From Candidatus Nanoarchaeia archaeon (lineage in GTDB: Archaea; Nanobdellota; Nanobdellia; Woesearchaeales; SKIA01): DNA of 64,000 nucleotides. Below the pieces are notes generated by a model. The model was given only the letters and a program-made list of their open reading frames with translations, did not search any database and was not told the DNA's origin. Both the position numbers and the translations under genes were made by a program. Position 1 is the first letter of the stretch; every line of letters begins with the position of its first letter. Below are positions 34,855 to 43,539 of the stretch, piece after piece. The DNA lies in the NCBI GenBank assembly GCA_028279685.1, contig JANQNG010000031.1, positions 124,001 through 188,000 of the forward strand, written 5' to 3'.

Positions 34855-37800
34855 TTATTCTTCACTTTCTTTTACATCGCCGTTGTCTTCTTTGACAATG
34901 TTAGCCATAGCAACAACTCTATCGCCAGGAGACATCTTCATCAATCTGACTCCTTGCGTATTACGTCCAATAACAGAAATATTCTCAGTTGATGTTCTTA
35001 TTACAATTCCTTTCTGAGAAATAAACATAACTTCATCATCGCCGTTGACAGCTCTAGCTGAAACTACTCTTCCATTACGCGTAGAGCAAATAATATTGAT
35101 AACACCTTTACCGCCGCGATTGATTAATCTATATTCAGATATTTTTGTACGTTTTCCGTAGCCGTTCTCAGTAATAGTTAACAAATTCTTCAGATCATTG
35201 GCGCGAGTCATTGCCACAACATAATCTCCTTTCTCCAGTGTAACACCTTTTACTCCTCGAGCTGCTCTGCCTATAGGCCGCGCATCTTGCTCATTGAATT
35301 TGACTGCTTTTCCCAAAGCTGTAGCAATCAATATCTGATCTCTTCCTCTTGTACGCAACACATTCACTAAGTTATCAGAAGCATCGAGATTAATCGCAAT
35401 AATACCCCCCGCACGAGGCCTTGCATAAGCACTAAGCACCGTCTTCTTCACCACACCCTCTTTTGTACACATCAATAAATATTCATCATCTTTGAATTCT
35501 CTAACAGGAATCATAGCAGTGACCTTCTCATCTGCTTTCGTGCCAATTAAATTGACCACAGCACGACCTTTTGATGTTCTTGAAGCTTCAGGAATCTGAT
35601 ATACTTTGCTCCAATACACACGACCTTTATCGGTAAAGAACAATAAGGTAGCATGCGTATTTGCGATAAAGAGATGTTCTGTGAAATCCTCTTCTTTATG
35701 TCGTGCTCCTATAACTCCTTTGCCTCCTCTTCTTTGTACTTTATAGGTATCAATAGGTAATCTCTTTATGTATCCTCTATGCGAAACCGTAATAACCATA
35801 TCTTCCTCTTCAATGAGATCCTCCATTACAAAATTATTGATCTCTTCAAGATCTATCTCTGTTCTTCTCTCATCACCATAGGTTTCCATAATCTCTGTCA
35901 GCTCATCCTTGATGATATCAAGCACTTTTTCTTTTGAAGCAAGGATTGTTTTTAGTTCCTTAATCAATTTTAGCGTATTTTGTAACTCCTCTCGAATCTT
36001 TGCCTGCTCGAGATTTGTTAAGCGTTGAAGTTTCATATCAAGGATTGCCTGGCTTTGCTTCTCAGTTAATTGAAAATTTGACATCAACTGTTCTTTTGCT
36101 TGTGCAGCGTCCTTTGCCTTCTTAATTAATCGTATAACCATATCAAGATTATCTAATGCAATAGATAGCCCCTCAAGAATATGTGCTTTTTCTTCTGCTT
36201 TCTTAAGCTCATAGCGAGTACGACGGACAACAACTTCCACACGATGATCGATGAATACTTTTAACGATTCTTTTAGCGTTAACGTTACAGGTTTTCCATC
36301 CACGATAGCAAGCATAATTATGCTGAATGTTGATTGTAATCTGGTATGTTTGAATAATGCGTTTTTCACTACGTCAATATTAGCATCTTTTCTCAGTTCA
36401 ATAACAATACGCAGTCCCTTTCTATCAGACTCGTCACGAAGATCAGAAATACCTTCAATGCGCTTATCTCTCACACCATTAGCTATCTCTTCAACAAGCA
36501 ATGATTTATCGATCATATAAGGAATCTCAGAAACAATCAATCTTCTCTTGCCTGCTTTTTCTTCTACTTCCATTTTGGAACGTACAATCGCTTTTCCACG
36601 GCCAGTCTGATATGCTTGCAACACACCACTTCTTCCGCAGATAATACCTCCTGTAGGAAAGTCAGGACCTTGGACAATCTTAGCTAATTCTAAATTGTTG
36701 AGATCAGGATCTTCTATAAGCTCAATAGCAGCTTTAGAAACCTCCCTGAGATTATGAGGTGGAATATTGGTAGCCATGCCTACCGCGATGCCAGAACTTC
36801 CATTGACAAGCAAATTCGGAAACTTCGCAGGCAACACTACAGGCTCTTTCTCTGAACCGTCAAAATTCTCCACCATTTCAACAGTTTCTTTATCCAAGTC
36901 CTGAAGCATTTCCTCAGCAATCTTCGACATACGAGCTTCAGTGTTGTGATTGATGAACCCATTAGCCACAAAAGAATGACATTTACTATCAACTTTAACT
37001 GAAAATACTTCTTCTTTTCCCGAGTTTTTAACAGAAACTACTTTGCTGAACAAATAATTCTGTTTAAGCAAGAGAGTCAAGAGTTTTTTATCATTAGAGT
37101 CAAGCAAAGAAATAATTTTCTCAAAATATTTATCAACCATATTATATCTGTCAATATTGTGCTTCTTCAAATACGTTGATTTGTATTTTTTTCTGAGATA
37201 ATAAGCAACATAAGGTATGAAATCTGTTTTGCTCATTCTATCCGAATTCATTAACCTGACTTGCTCTAATTTTTTGCTCTTTTTTTCCGAAAAGAATCCT
37301 ATTTCTCTCTTGAAAGAAACAATCGCATCTCTTCCCAGAAGACGAAGTTTGAAACAATTATTTCTTTTATCAGTATCTTGAGCAGCAGTGGCAATCCCAA
37401 ACTGAAGAAGAAGTGTTTTCAATTGCGATATAAGCTTCTTGCTTTTTGAGTGATATGCAAGTTCTATTGATTTTCCTCCATGTCTCTTGTCAGTATTAAC
37501 ATTTACTGAGCCGTCTCCTTCAAAAAGACCTTTTAGAAATGCAGCAATATGCTGTTTTTTAGATTCAAGAACAGAAAAGGGTATTCTTTTATCTCCTGAA
37601 GCAGCATTCTTCAAACCAATATTCTCAAAAAACTGTACAACTTTCTGCTCATAGACGGAAAGTTCTCTACAACCTCCTCTAACATCTCTTTCATAGATTT
37701 GTATCCCTTTGAAAATTCTCTTGATTGACAATCTGACTTTGTTGTAAAAGTCCTTATCTTTGTTATTAAAGAGAATTTGTTTCTTATGAAAGCTTCCTTC

Positions 37801-38646
37801 ACTCACAAGAGCACCAAGAATAAAAGCTAAATCATTACTCATCTCATCTGGAAGATTAACATCATTTCTGTATCCCTTCTTTGGATAAAATTTTTTAAGA
37901 TTACATGATTTGCTTGAGAATATTGAAGCGTTCCTGTTCAATACAACATAGTCTCCTTTTTTGACATCTCTAAGAAGTTTCCAGGAAAAAGTTGGTCTTC
38001 CCTTTTCCGGAATCCAACAAAGAACTGGGTGATTTTCTGATCCTTTAAGATCGTATCCTAACGCTGTATTAATATGACGTATCTTATGCCTTCCTGAATT
38101 GAAGAACTTAACTGCCTTATTTCTCTTGCCATGCATAGAGAGAATCGTGAGATCGATAGGAGCTTCTTTTCTGGAAGATACGGTTTCTATTGGTATCAAG
38201 CCTTTATCAGTCTGTATCAGAGTATCTCCAGCTACACAGTATCTCATAGCTGCTGCTCTATCACCATCAATATTGCCGAAGTTACCCTGTCCTTGAATCA
38301 AAGGATATCTGAGAGAGAAATTTTGAGCCATACGCACCAAAGCATCATAGACTGCAGAGTCTCCATGAGGATGATATTTACCTAATACCTCTCCTACAAT
38401 ACGAGCGCATTTCTTGAAAGATGAGCTATATTTCAATCCTAATCCTTGCATCCCATAAAGAATACGCTTATGCACAGGTTTTAATCCATCTCGAGCATCA
38501 GGTAAAGCACGACCTACAATGACACTCATGGAATAGTCTAAATATGATTTTTTCATCTCTTTTTCTATGCTTGAATCTATAAGGTTCTCAGAAGAGGTAT
38601 TTTCTTCAGTGTGTTCACTATCTTCTTTTGTTTTTTTTGGTGCCAT
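34855..38646 (-). CDS. gyrA: DNA gyrase subunit A, intein-containing
   Basis: 1263 residues from ATG 38646 (an in-frame GTG at 38688 is possible), of which 432 are an intein, leaving an 831-residue host protein of normal length. The breakage-reunion core ([38 protein letters not shown]) leads to AAAMRY, whose Tyr attacks DNA. C-terminal beta-pinwheel repeats and the GyrA box ([12 protein letters not shown]) mark gyrase rather than topoisomerase IV. An acidic N-terminal extension (about 30 residues) precedes the core. gyrB is not in the window. Promoter: ACTTTATAAACC near 38720-38731. Confidence 0.95.
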   Translation of the reverse strand: MAPKKTKEDSEHTEENTSSENLIDSSIEKEMKKSYLDYSMSVIVGRALPDARDGLKPVHKRILYGMQGLGLKYSSSFKKCARIVGEVLGKYHPHGDSAVYDALVRMAQNFSLRYPLIQGQGNFGNIDGDRAAAMRYCVAGDTLIQTDKGLIPIETVSSRKEAPIDLTILSMHGKRNKAVKFFNSGRHKIRHINTALGYDLKGSENHPVLCWIPEKGRPTFSWKLLRDVKKGDYVVLNRNASIFSSKSCNLKKFYPKKGYRNDVNLPDEMSNDLAFILGALVSEGSFHKKQILFNNKDKDFYNKVRLSIKRIFKGIQIYERDVRGGCRELSVYEQKVVQFFENIGLKNAASGDKRIPFSVLESKKQHIAAFLKGLFEGDGSVNVNTDKRHGGKSIELAYHSKSKKLISQLKTLLLQFGIATAAQDTDKRNNCFKLRLLGRDAIVSFKREIGFFSEKKSKKLEQVRLMNSDRMSKTDFIPYVAYYLRKKYKSTYLKKHNIDRYNMVDKYFEKIISLLDSNDKKLLTLLLKQNYLFSKVVSVKNSGKEEVFSVKVDSKCHSFVANGFINHNTEARMSKIAEEMLQDLDKETVEMVENFDGSEKEPVVLPAKFPNLLVNGSSGIAVGMATNIPPHNLREVSKAAIELIEDPDLNNLELAKIVQGPDFPTGGIICGRSGVLQAYQTGRGKAIVRSKMEVEEKAGKRRLIVSEIPYMIDKSLLVEEIANGVRDKRIEGISDLRDESDRKGLRIVIELRKDANIDVVKNALFKHTRLQSTFSIIMLAIVDGKPVTLTLKESLKVFIDHRVEVVVRRTRYELKKAEEKAHILEGLSIALDNLDMVIRLIKKAKDAAQAKEQLMSNFQLTEKQSQAILDMKLQRLTNLEQAKIREELQNTLKLIKELKTILASKEKVLDIIKDELTEIMETYGDERRTEIDLEEINNFVMEDLIEEEDMVITVSHRGYIKRLPIDTYKVQRRGGKGVIGARHKEEDFTEHLFIANTHATLLFFTDKGRVYWSKVYQIPEASRTSKGRAVVNLIGTKADEKVTAMIPVREFKDDEYLLMCTKEGVVKKTVLSAYARPRAGGIIAINLDASDNLVNVLRTRGRDQILIATALGKAVKFNEQDARPIGRAARGVKGVTLEKGDYVVAMTRANDLKNLLTITENGYGKRTKISEYRLINRGGKGVINIICSTRNGRVVSARAVNGDDEVMFISQKGIVIRTSTENISVIGRNTQGVRLMKMSPGDRVVAMANIVKEDNGDVKESEE
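36943..38238 (-). mobile_element. GyrA intein with LAGLIDADG homing endonuclease
   Basis: 432 codons in frame within gyrA. It begins Cys ([10 protein letters not shown], splicing block A) directly after the catalytic Tyr and ends [11 protein letters not shown], with Thr as the first downstream host residue. This is the insertion site used by mycobacterial GyrA inteins. Block B is GSENHPVL. Two dodecapeptide-like motifs, [12 protein letters not shown] and [12 protein letters not shown], each keep an acidic residue, so the endonuclease may be active. All splicing residues (Cys1, block B His, His-Asn, +1 Thr) are visible. Confidence 0.95.
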
Positions 38647-38755
38647 TTTATGCTTTTTTCCCGTCGAGAAAACGAGTGTTTTTCCCACCTGTTTTGATAG
38701 GTAAAGAGAACGCTTTTAGGTTTATAAAGTTGATGGTAGGAGGTTTATAAATAAA

Positions 38756-39211
38756 CTATCTGTTAGCATCGAAATAATCAATCACTGGAATAACTTCTTC
38801 TATGATCGTTTCATTGATTAGATGACCTAACTGACATTTCTCAGCAATAGTAGATACATCAAAACCATATTCTTCTTTCAATGTTTTCCGATCAAGTTGA
38901 CCTTTAGAAATCATAACAATAGGAACGCGTCTATTTCGAAGGATTTCTATAAGACGCAATGGAAAAGCTTCACGATATTTTTCATCAGCATATTTCTCAA
39001 TTCCCGGCAATGTATAACCACCATACCCTGAATCACTTATTATTGCTGCAGTTATATCTTCAGGGTTATGAATAGCATCTAACGTACTAAGAGTTTTTAC
39101 AGGATCTCCTTCATCAATACATTGATGCCCTTTTTCTTTCAACATACTATCTAAAAATAAGGTAAACAAGAAATATCCCACATTAGCACCTAAATAAAGT
39201 ACTTTTCCCAT
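38756..39211 (-). CDS. Stand-alone receiver-like protein
   Basis: 151 residues. Alternating strands and helices with ITAAIISDSGYGGY (Asp after a third strand), VPIVMISKGQL (Ser after a fourth strand) and a final helix resemble a CheY fold. The acidic pair after strand 1 is absent (VLYLGANVGY), so phosphorylation is doubtful. A GTTTAAATATT box near 39232-39242 fits a leaderless ATG 39211. Could instead be another Rossmann-like sensor. Confidence 0.4.
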   Translation of the reverse strand: MGKVLYLGANVGYFLFTLFLDSMLKEKGHQCIDEGDPVKTLSTLDAIHNPEDITAAIISDSGYGGYTLPGIEKYADEKYREAFPLRLIEILRNRRVPIVMISKGQLDRKTLKEEYGFDVSTIAEKCQLGHLINETIIEEVIPVIDYFDANR

Positions 39212-39263
39212 ATACTGTGAAACAATAAATAATATTTAAACTTATTCAAATTTTATAAATAAG

Positions 39264-39419
39264 TTATTTTATTTGCACAATCCTTGAACTATTTGCATTG
39301 CTATGCACCACAAAGTATCTGCCACAGTACACGCAGCGTTTATTTCTACCAGCTACTTTGTGTTTCATCGGCATATACTTCATTCTGTTTCCACATCCAG
39401 GGCATTGTACAACAAACAT
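39264..39419 (-). CDS. Zinc-ribbon micro-protein, 51 aa
   Basis: Short frame on the minus strand beginning FVVQCPGCGNRM and ending SRIVQIK. Two CxxC knuckles (CPGC, residues 6-9; CVYC, residues 29-32) with a basic linker form a rubredoxin-like zinc ribbon. The codons around both knuckles are those expected of real coding DNA. Such proteins are common in archaea and often bind nucleic acid. Function unknown. Confidence 0.75.
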   Translation of the reverse strand: MFVVQCPGCGNRMKYMPMKHKVAGRNKRCVYCGRYFVVHSNANSSRIVQIK

Positions 39420-39482
39420 ACAATCATTCAACAAAAGATCTATATAAACTCATGGAGCAAAGATGTCCAGTGAATTAATCAG

Positions 39483-40306
39483 TTAACCTTTTTCTCTTCT
39501 TTGATTCAGATTCTTCAAGATAATTCTCTTTAGAAATAATTTTTTCTCCACTTTTTTTTCCAACTCCTTCCTTGCAATTTTTGCAACATCCCCTCCTTCT
39601 TTTGCAGCATCTTCGTTCTCTTTGAATCCTTGGGTGTCTTTCTTCCTTGAGATTTTAGTTGTCGAAGCTTCTCCAAGCATTGTAAAGATCAATTCCAAAT
39701 CATCCATATGATCTCTGAGATTCTCATTCTTGAGGCCTTTATATCTCTTATATTCAGTCGGAGTCATATCGAATGTCGCTCTAGATATCTCTGTCGTTAG
39801 GATCGCATATTCTTTTTCTGATTTTACCCCTCTTTTACTCCACTCATTAGTAAGCTCATCCCTGATTGCAATTCCTCTAACTCTTTTCTCCACCCATTCA
39901 TCAGAATATCCTTTAGCTTTGTATATCTCTCTCATCCTCTTCTGTGCTAATTCTGGATTTTCTATCTCTTGAACTCGCTCATATCCAGTTTGTGCCAACC
40001 ATTGTTTAAATGGTTCTGCTCTAGAAGAAGGAACGGATTGAATTAATCTAAAAGCACCTTTTGTTGACACGCAATTAATCTTTTGTTTCCCTCCTGCTGT
40101 AGGTACTTCAAGGAGGGTGGCAATTTGCCCCCCCCTTCTTTAAAACTCTCATCTCTTCTTCTCATATCCTTCAAATATCCACTTGGATCTTTTGAATCAG
40201 TCAATGCAGCAACAATATCAACAGCTACAAACCACCATTCTTCATTGAACCATATTCTCCTAATTTTCTTATTCTGGAATACTGCAATTCCTCTTTCATA
40301 ATCCAT
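39483..40306 (-). pseudogene. BRO-family (phage antirepressor-like) gene, frameshifted at C8/G8
   Basis: The N-terminal part from ATG 40306 (DYERGIAVFQNKKIRRIWFN) is a Bro-N domain. The C-terminal part, in another frame (VSTKGAFRLIQSVPSSRAE, then a helical tail), is the rest of the same protein. The frames meet at a run of eight C on the plus strand (40128-40135). One more base there would join KEGG-GQIATLLEVPTAGGKQ into a continuous 274-residue protein. So the gene is phase-variable, broken, or affected by a sequencing error. Promoter: TTATATTTATATAA region near 40330-40343, leaderless. Confidence 0.8.
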
Positions 40307-40394
40307 ATATTGGGTAAATATGTGAATTATATAAATATAATTAGTGTGATTGTCCAGTGCAAAATTATTTAAACAAATATAAGAAAAATATACT

Positions 40395-40970
40395 ATGTAT
40401 GAAACAGGAGTATATATAGGAGATGGATGTAATAGTGTTTTCTGCCACATCAAAGACCATCCAAAGCTAGGTATTAAAATAAGAAAAGAAGAAAGCGATA
40501 AAAAGGCTTTCAAAAAGCTGAAAGAAGAATATACCAAAGCATTAGTGTTAAGAAAACTTAAACTTCCTGTTCCACGATATGCAGGCATTGTTCGCATCAA
40601 GATAAATCCTAAAACAATATTCTCACAAGACCCTGAAATTGATAAACTTCTCAAAGAAAAATATGGAAAATCAGAAGATTTTGGTCTTGTAATTGAAAAT
40701 ATAGAAAATGATATAAGAGTGCTTTCAGAAAAGCAAGTCCAAAAAAAATATAATTTTTACAAAAAACAATTTAGGGAGCTTAATATAGTGATAAGTGACT
40801 CTGGATCAAACCACAACATACTTTGGAGTGAGAAAAAAAAGAAGATGTATTTCATTGATTATGAATACTGGACAATTCCTAGCAAATACTTCAAAAAAAG
40901 TTCTGCCAACATCCAAGAGGAAAATAAACCAAAATCATGGTTTTCTCGACTCTTTAACATCTTCAGGTAA
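40395..40970 (+). CDS. Small kinase-fold protein (degenerate, RIO/LPS-kinase-like)
   Basis: 191 residues. A lysine in LGIKIRKEE may be the ATP-binding Lys, EEYTKALVLRKLKLPVPRYAG resembles the alphaC region, GLVIENIEND the hinge, and ISDSGSNHNILW...MYFIDYEYW the catalytic (D..xN) and metal-binding (D) loops. The whole is shorter than a true kinase. The pattern suggests a minimal phosphotransferase. TTATTTAAAC (40364-40373) is the TATA box. Confidence 0.5.
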   Translation: MYETGVYIGDGCNSVFCHIKDHPKLGIKIRKEESDKKAFKKLKEEYTKALVLRKLKLPVPRYAGIVRIKINPKTIFSQDPEIDKLLKEKYGKSEDFGLVIENIENDIRVLSEKQVQKKYNFYKKQFRELNIVISDSGSNHNILWSEKKKKMYFIDYEYWTIPSKYFKKSSANIQEENKPKSWFSRLFNIFR

Positions 40971-41000
40971 TTATATAAATAGCAGATTCTAAGAAATACT

Positions 41001-41204
41001 ATGACCAAAGGACTTCCGTTAGCGAGTATGACTCGATTGATGAAAGAAGCAGGCGCTGAACGTATTAGTCAGTCTGCAAAAGAAGCATTGAAAGAGGTTC
41101 TCGAAGAGGAAGTAAAAGTCATCATGGAGAAAGCACTCACTAACGCACTTAATTCTGGACGAAAAACTGTTACTGAAGAAGATGTGAAAAAAGCTAAGGA
41201 ATAA
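41001..41204 (+). CDS. Archaeal histone
   Basis: 67 residues, one histone fold with no tails: ASMTRLMKEAGAERISQSAK (helix 1 and loop), the long central helix and NSGRKTVTEEDVKKAKE (last helix, with the RKTV motif). Dimers wrap DNA. The usual family length is 66-70. TTATATAAATAG (40971-40982) is an excellent TATA box for a leaderless mRNA. ATG 41001 is unambiguous. Confidence 0.95.
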   Translation: MTKGLPLASMTRLMKEAGAERISQSAKEALKEVLEEEVKVIMEKALTNALNSGRKTVTEEDVKKAKE

Positions 41205-41210
41205 TTTTAT

Positions 41211-41639
41211 TCAAGCTAAAAGTTCAGATAACTTATATTGCCTGCCCGTTTCTAAACCAAGTTTCTTAAACAAAACATTTTTTTTATGCATACTGAATTT
41301 AGATACAACAAACGCAATCATACCATAAACAAATCCCTTTTTTGAAAAAACATCATCAGTAAGAGCTTCAGAACCACGCTCACAAGACTTTCTGTATGGA
41401 CACCCTAATGCACAAATATTATCAAAATTTTGTTTACCATCAACCTCTTCATCGAGGAGAGTGACATAAGTATCCTCAGGATCTAAAGAGCGCATCCAAT
41501 TTTTGATATTTTGATAAAACGTAGTAGAATATCCATGTCTAACAAGAGCACCATCAATTTTATTTCTGATAGAATCTTCATCATCCAGAACAGCTCTTAC
41601 TTCGTTAACATGATGTGCTAAAAGAGTTACTTCCTCCAT
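41211..41639 (-). CDS. Cysteine-containing protein, DUF1284-like
   Basis: 142 residues. An early HH (LLAHHVNEV), YSTTFYQNIKNWMRSLDPED and a CALGCPYRKSC cluster follow the order seen in DUF1284 proteins, which bind an Fe-S cluster or metal. The match is by motif order only. It is convergent with the histone gene, 6 nt apart. A CTTTATAAATG box near 41662-41672 fits the ATG at 41639. Confidence 0.45.
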   Translation of the reverse strand: MEEVTLLAHHVNEVRAVLDDEDSIRNKIDGALVRHGYSTTFYQNIKNWMRSLDPEDTYVTLLDEEVDGKQNFDNICALGCPYRKSCERGSEALTDDVFSKKGFVYGMIAFVVSKFSMHKKNVLFKKLGLETGRQYKLSELLA

Positions 41640-41734
41640 AAGAAATATACAGCCTTCTCCATTTATAAAGCTTTCTATTTTTAACCACTTATAAGTAACA
41701 ACTAAATTCGTATCAACAAAATCTTCGACTTTGA

Positions 41735-41803
41735 GGTCACAAAGTCAAAACTTTGTGACCAGCAAAATTTAAAATTTTGGGGCTACAAAGTTAAAACTTT
41801 GTA
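41735..41803. repeat. Three tandem tight hairpins after RNase Z
   Basis: Three consecutive perfect hairpins: GGTCACAAAGT/ACTTTGTGACC (41735-41760, loop 4), CAAAATT/AATTTTG (41763-41779, loop 3), TACAAAGT/ACTTTGTA (41784-41803, loop 4). The last overlaps the RNase Z stop codon (gene on the minus strand). The first and third share ACAAAGT. Could terminate or protect the RNase Z transcript. Confidence 0.6.
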
Positions 41804-42699
41804 ACTTTCATAAAATCAAATGCTCCTTCTACGTCAGGAAAGCGCTGTTTAGCATCTTCAATAATTGGATCTGCCGTCTTATATCGTTGTGAAAAGTGAG
41901 TCAATATTAATTTCTTCACGTTTGCTTTTGTAGCAATTAACGTAGCGTCATCTGCACATAAATGCCTATAATCTCGAGCTTTCTCTTTCAAATCAGATGC
42001 ATACACACATTCACTAATCAAAAGATCTGCATCATCAGCAATTCTGAAGCAATTATCACACACACCAGTATCTAAAATGAAAGCAATAACTTTTCCTTTG
42101 ACAATATACGAAACATCATCCGGCTTGATCTCTTTTCCTTTGAATTTTGCTGTTTCTCCTCGAGATAATTTTCCAACAACAGGACCAGGTCCTAATCCAA
42201 ATTTTTTCGCTTTCGACATATCAACTTTTCTGCGATCTTTTTCCACAAATCGATATCCTAAGCAGGGCGCAGAATGATCCAACCAAGCACAACTAATAGA
42301 ATAATGTTCATTATCAATAAATGTTTTAAGTTCTCCATGTTTCGGATCAAGTTCAATGAGTTCAATATCAACCTGATTTTCAAAAATACAACTCTTCATC
42401 AGATTACCAAAGTATACTTTAGATCCTTTAGGTCCATAAATTTTCAGATGCGCACCTTGTTCAGAATTTCCCAAAGTCTGAATGAATCCTACCAATCCGG
42501 AAATATGATCTCCATGCCAATGACTAATTAAAATCTTCGTGACAGCAGTACGTTTAATTCCTGCTACATTCATCTGCCTTTGCGTACCTTCCCCGCAATC
42601 TAGCAAAATACCGTCCTCACGGTACTTAAGAAAGATAGCCTGCGGATTTCTATCCTTAGTAGGCACCATGCTTGAAGTGCCCAAAAACGTGATTTCCAT
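41791..42699 (-). CDS. rnz: Ribonuclease Z (tRNA 3' processing)
   Basis: 302 residues, metallo-beta-lactamase fold. Motif II is ILISHWHGDHISGL, with further zinc ligands in LDHSAPCLGYR, FILDTGVCDNC and ILTHFSQRY. It cuts pre-tRNA after the discriminator base. Its length is typical of the short RNase Z type. TTTTTATATGG (42718-42728) lies about 25 nt upstream, so the mRNA is leaderless. Confidence 0.95.
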   Translation of the reverse strand: MEITFLGTSSMVPTKDRNPQAIFLKYREDGILLDCGEGTQRQMNVAGIKRTAVTKILISHWHGDHISGLVGFIQTLGNSEQGAHLKIYGPKGSKVYFGNLMKSCIFENQVDIELIELDPKHGELKTFIDNEHYSISCAWLDHSAPCLGYRFVEKDRRKVDMSKAKKFGLGPGPVVGKLSRGETAKFKGKEIKPDDVSYIVKGKVIAFILDTGVCDNCFRIADDADLLISECVYASDLKEKARDYRHLCADDATLIATKANVKKLILTHFSQRYKTADPIIEDAKQRFPDVEGAFDFMKVTKF

Positions 42700-42863
42700 A
42701 GAAAAGAAAACACTCTGCCATATAAAAAGGGTTCTGTTAAATTTTTTTCTATATAGAAATAAAAAATTGTTATCTACTTTATAGTGCTAAAAATAGAAAC
42801 ATTTATATATCATGACTACTCTAAAATGAATACAACATTGGTTGTGAAAGAGGGGGGATCAAT

Positions 42864-42938
42864 ATGACCAAAATACAAACATTACTTGAAAGCCTTGAAG
42901 CAAGGCAACAAGAACTGGAGGCATTACTTGCACAATGA
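42864..42938 (+). CDS. Micro-ORF 1, 24 aa
   Basis: Begins TKIQTLLESLEARQQELE and ends ALLAQ, a short amphipathic helix. A strong AGGGGGG purine run (42851-42857) sits 6 nt before ATG 42864. The stop overlaps the ATG of micro-ORF 2 (ATGA). First of four small frames in a row before the DHH gene. Its start resembles micro-ORF 3 (DKLSALLETTE). Confidence 0.5.
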   Translation: MTKIQTLLESLEARQQELEALLAQ

Positions 42939-43024
42939 CTGAAAAGAAACTCGTTGATAAATTAATCAAACAGCGAGAAGAAATCAAGCTGAAATCATTC
43001 ATGCTTGGACGAAAACACTATTAG
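42935..43024 (+). CDS. Micro-ORF 2, 29 aa
   Basis: Basic peptide: TEKKLVDKLIKQREEIKLK followed by SFMLGRKHY. Start overlaps the previous stop by 4 nt, the usual sign of coupled translation. Predicted single helix. Not recognised. Confidence 0.45.
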   Translation: MTEKKLVDKLIKQREEIKLKSFMLGRKHY

Positions 43025-43033
43025 AGGTGAATC

Positions 43034-43147
43034 ATGATGGACAAATTATCAGCATTACTTGAAACGACAGAAATAAAATCCAAGAAGGAAAAAGTCGAAA
43101 GCGAAGTAGAGAGACAAAAACGCTACGACATGCTTCCATTACTGTAA
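43034..43147 (+). CDS. Micro-ORF 3, 37 aa
   Basis: Charged helix: DKLSALLETTEIKSKKEK, then VESEVERQKRYDMLPLL. GAGGTGA (43024-43030) is the ribosome binding site. The N-terminus resembles micro-ORF 1. Not recognised. Confidence 0.5.
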   Translation: MMDKLSALLETTEIKSKKEKVESEVERQKRYDMLPLL

Positions 43148-43161
43148 AAAGGTGATCAACT

Positions 43162-43488
43162 TTGTACGAATATGAAGATTTTGATGAAGAAGAAGGATCC
43201 TACATAGATGAAGAGAAAGAAGAACTCGAAAAACTCGAGGATTCCATGTATGCATCTGATCCTGAAACTGAAGAAGATGACGCGGCCTACGAGAAATGCT
43301 TCGACGATTTCAAAGAAGGAGAAGATATTAAGAAAGAAATTTTCAAAAGTTCTATTAAGCCAGCAGATGACGAAGAATACGAATTAGATGAGGTTCTTGG
43401 TGAACGAGGCAAGAAACCAGTAATGTCTGTACTCAATAAAACCAAACTATCTGACATGGAGATGGATGACCTTTTCGTCAAAGAATAG
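43162..43488 (+). CDS. Very acidic small protein, 108 aa
   Basis: TTG start at 43162 behind AAAAGGTGA (43148-43156). The N-terminal two thirds are Asp/Glu rich (YEDFDEEEGSYIDEEKEELE). The C-terminus is less acidic, with SVLNKTKLSDMEMDDLFV. No fold is obvious; a disordered acidic partner or DNA mimic is possible. It lies in a row with three micro-ORFs and upstream of the DHH phosphoesterase. Confidence 0.65.
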   Translation: MYEYEDFDEEEGSYIDEEKEELEKLEDSMYASDPETEEDDAAYEKCFDDFKEGEDIKKEIFKSSIKPADDEEYELDEVLGERGKKPVMSVLNKTKLSDMEMDDLFVKE

Positions 43489-43539
43489 ACTAATTTTTTA
43501 AACCAGCACATTTTCTATACCTGTGAAGAGGTAATTATT

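Noticed and set aside
38647-38688. GTG start of gyrA at 38688
   Set aside because: Possible but lacks a convincing ribosome binding site and adds 14 residues not typical of GyrA; ATG 38646 preferred.
40307-40654. Upstream extension of the BRO reading frame
   Set aside because: It has no domain similarity and lies opposite the kinase-like gene and its promoter; the TATA box places the start at 40306.
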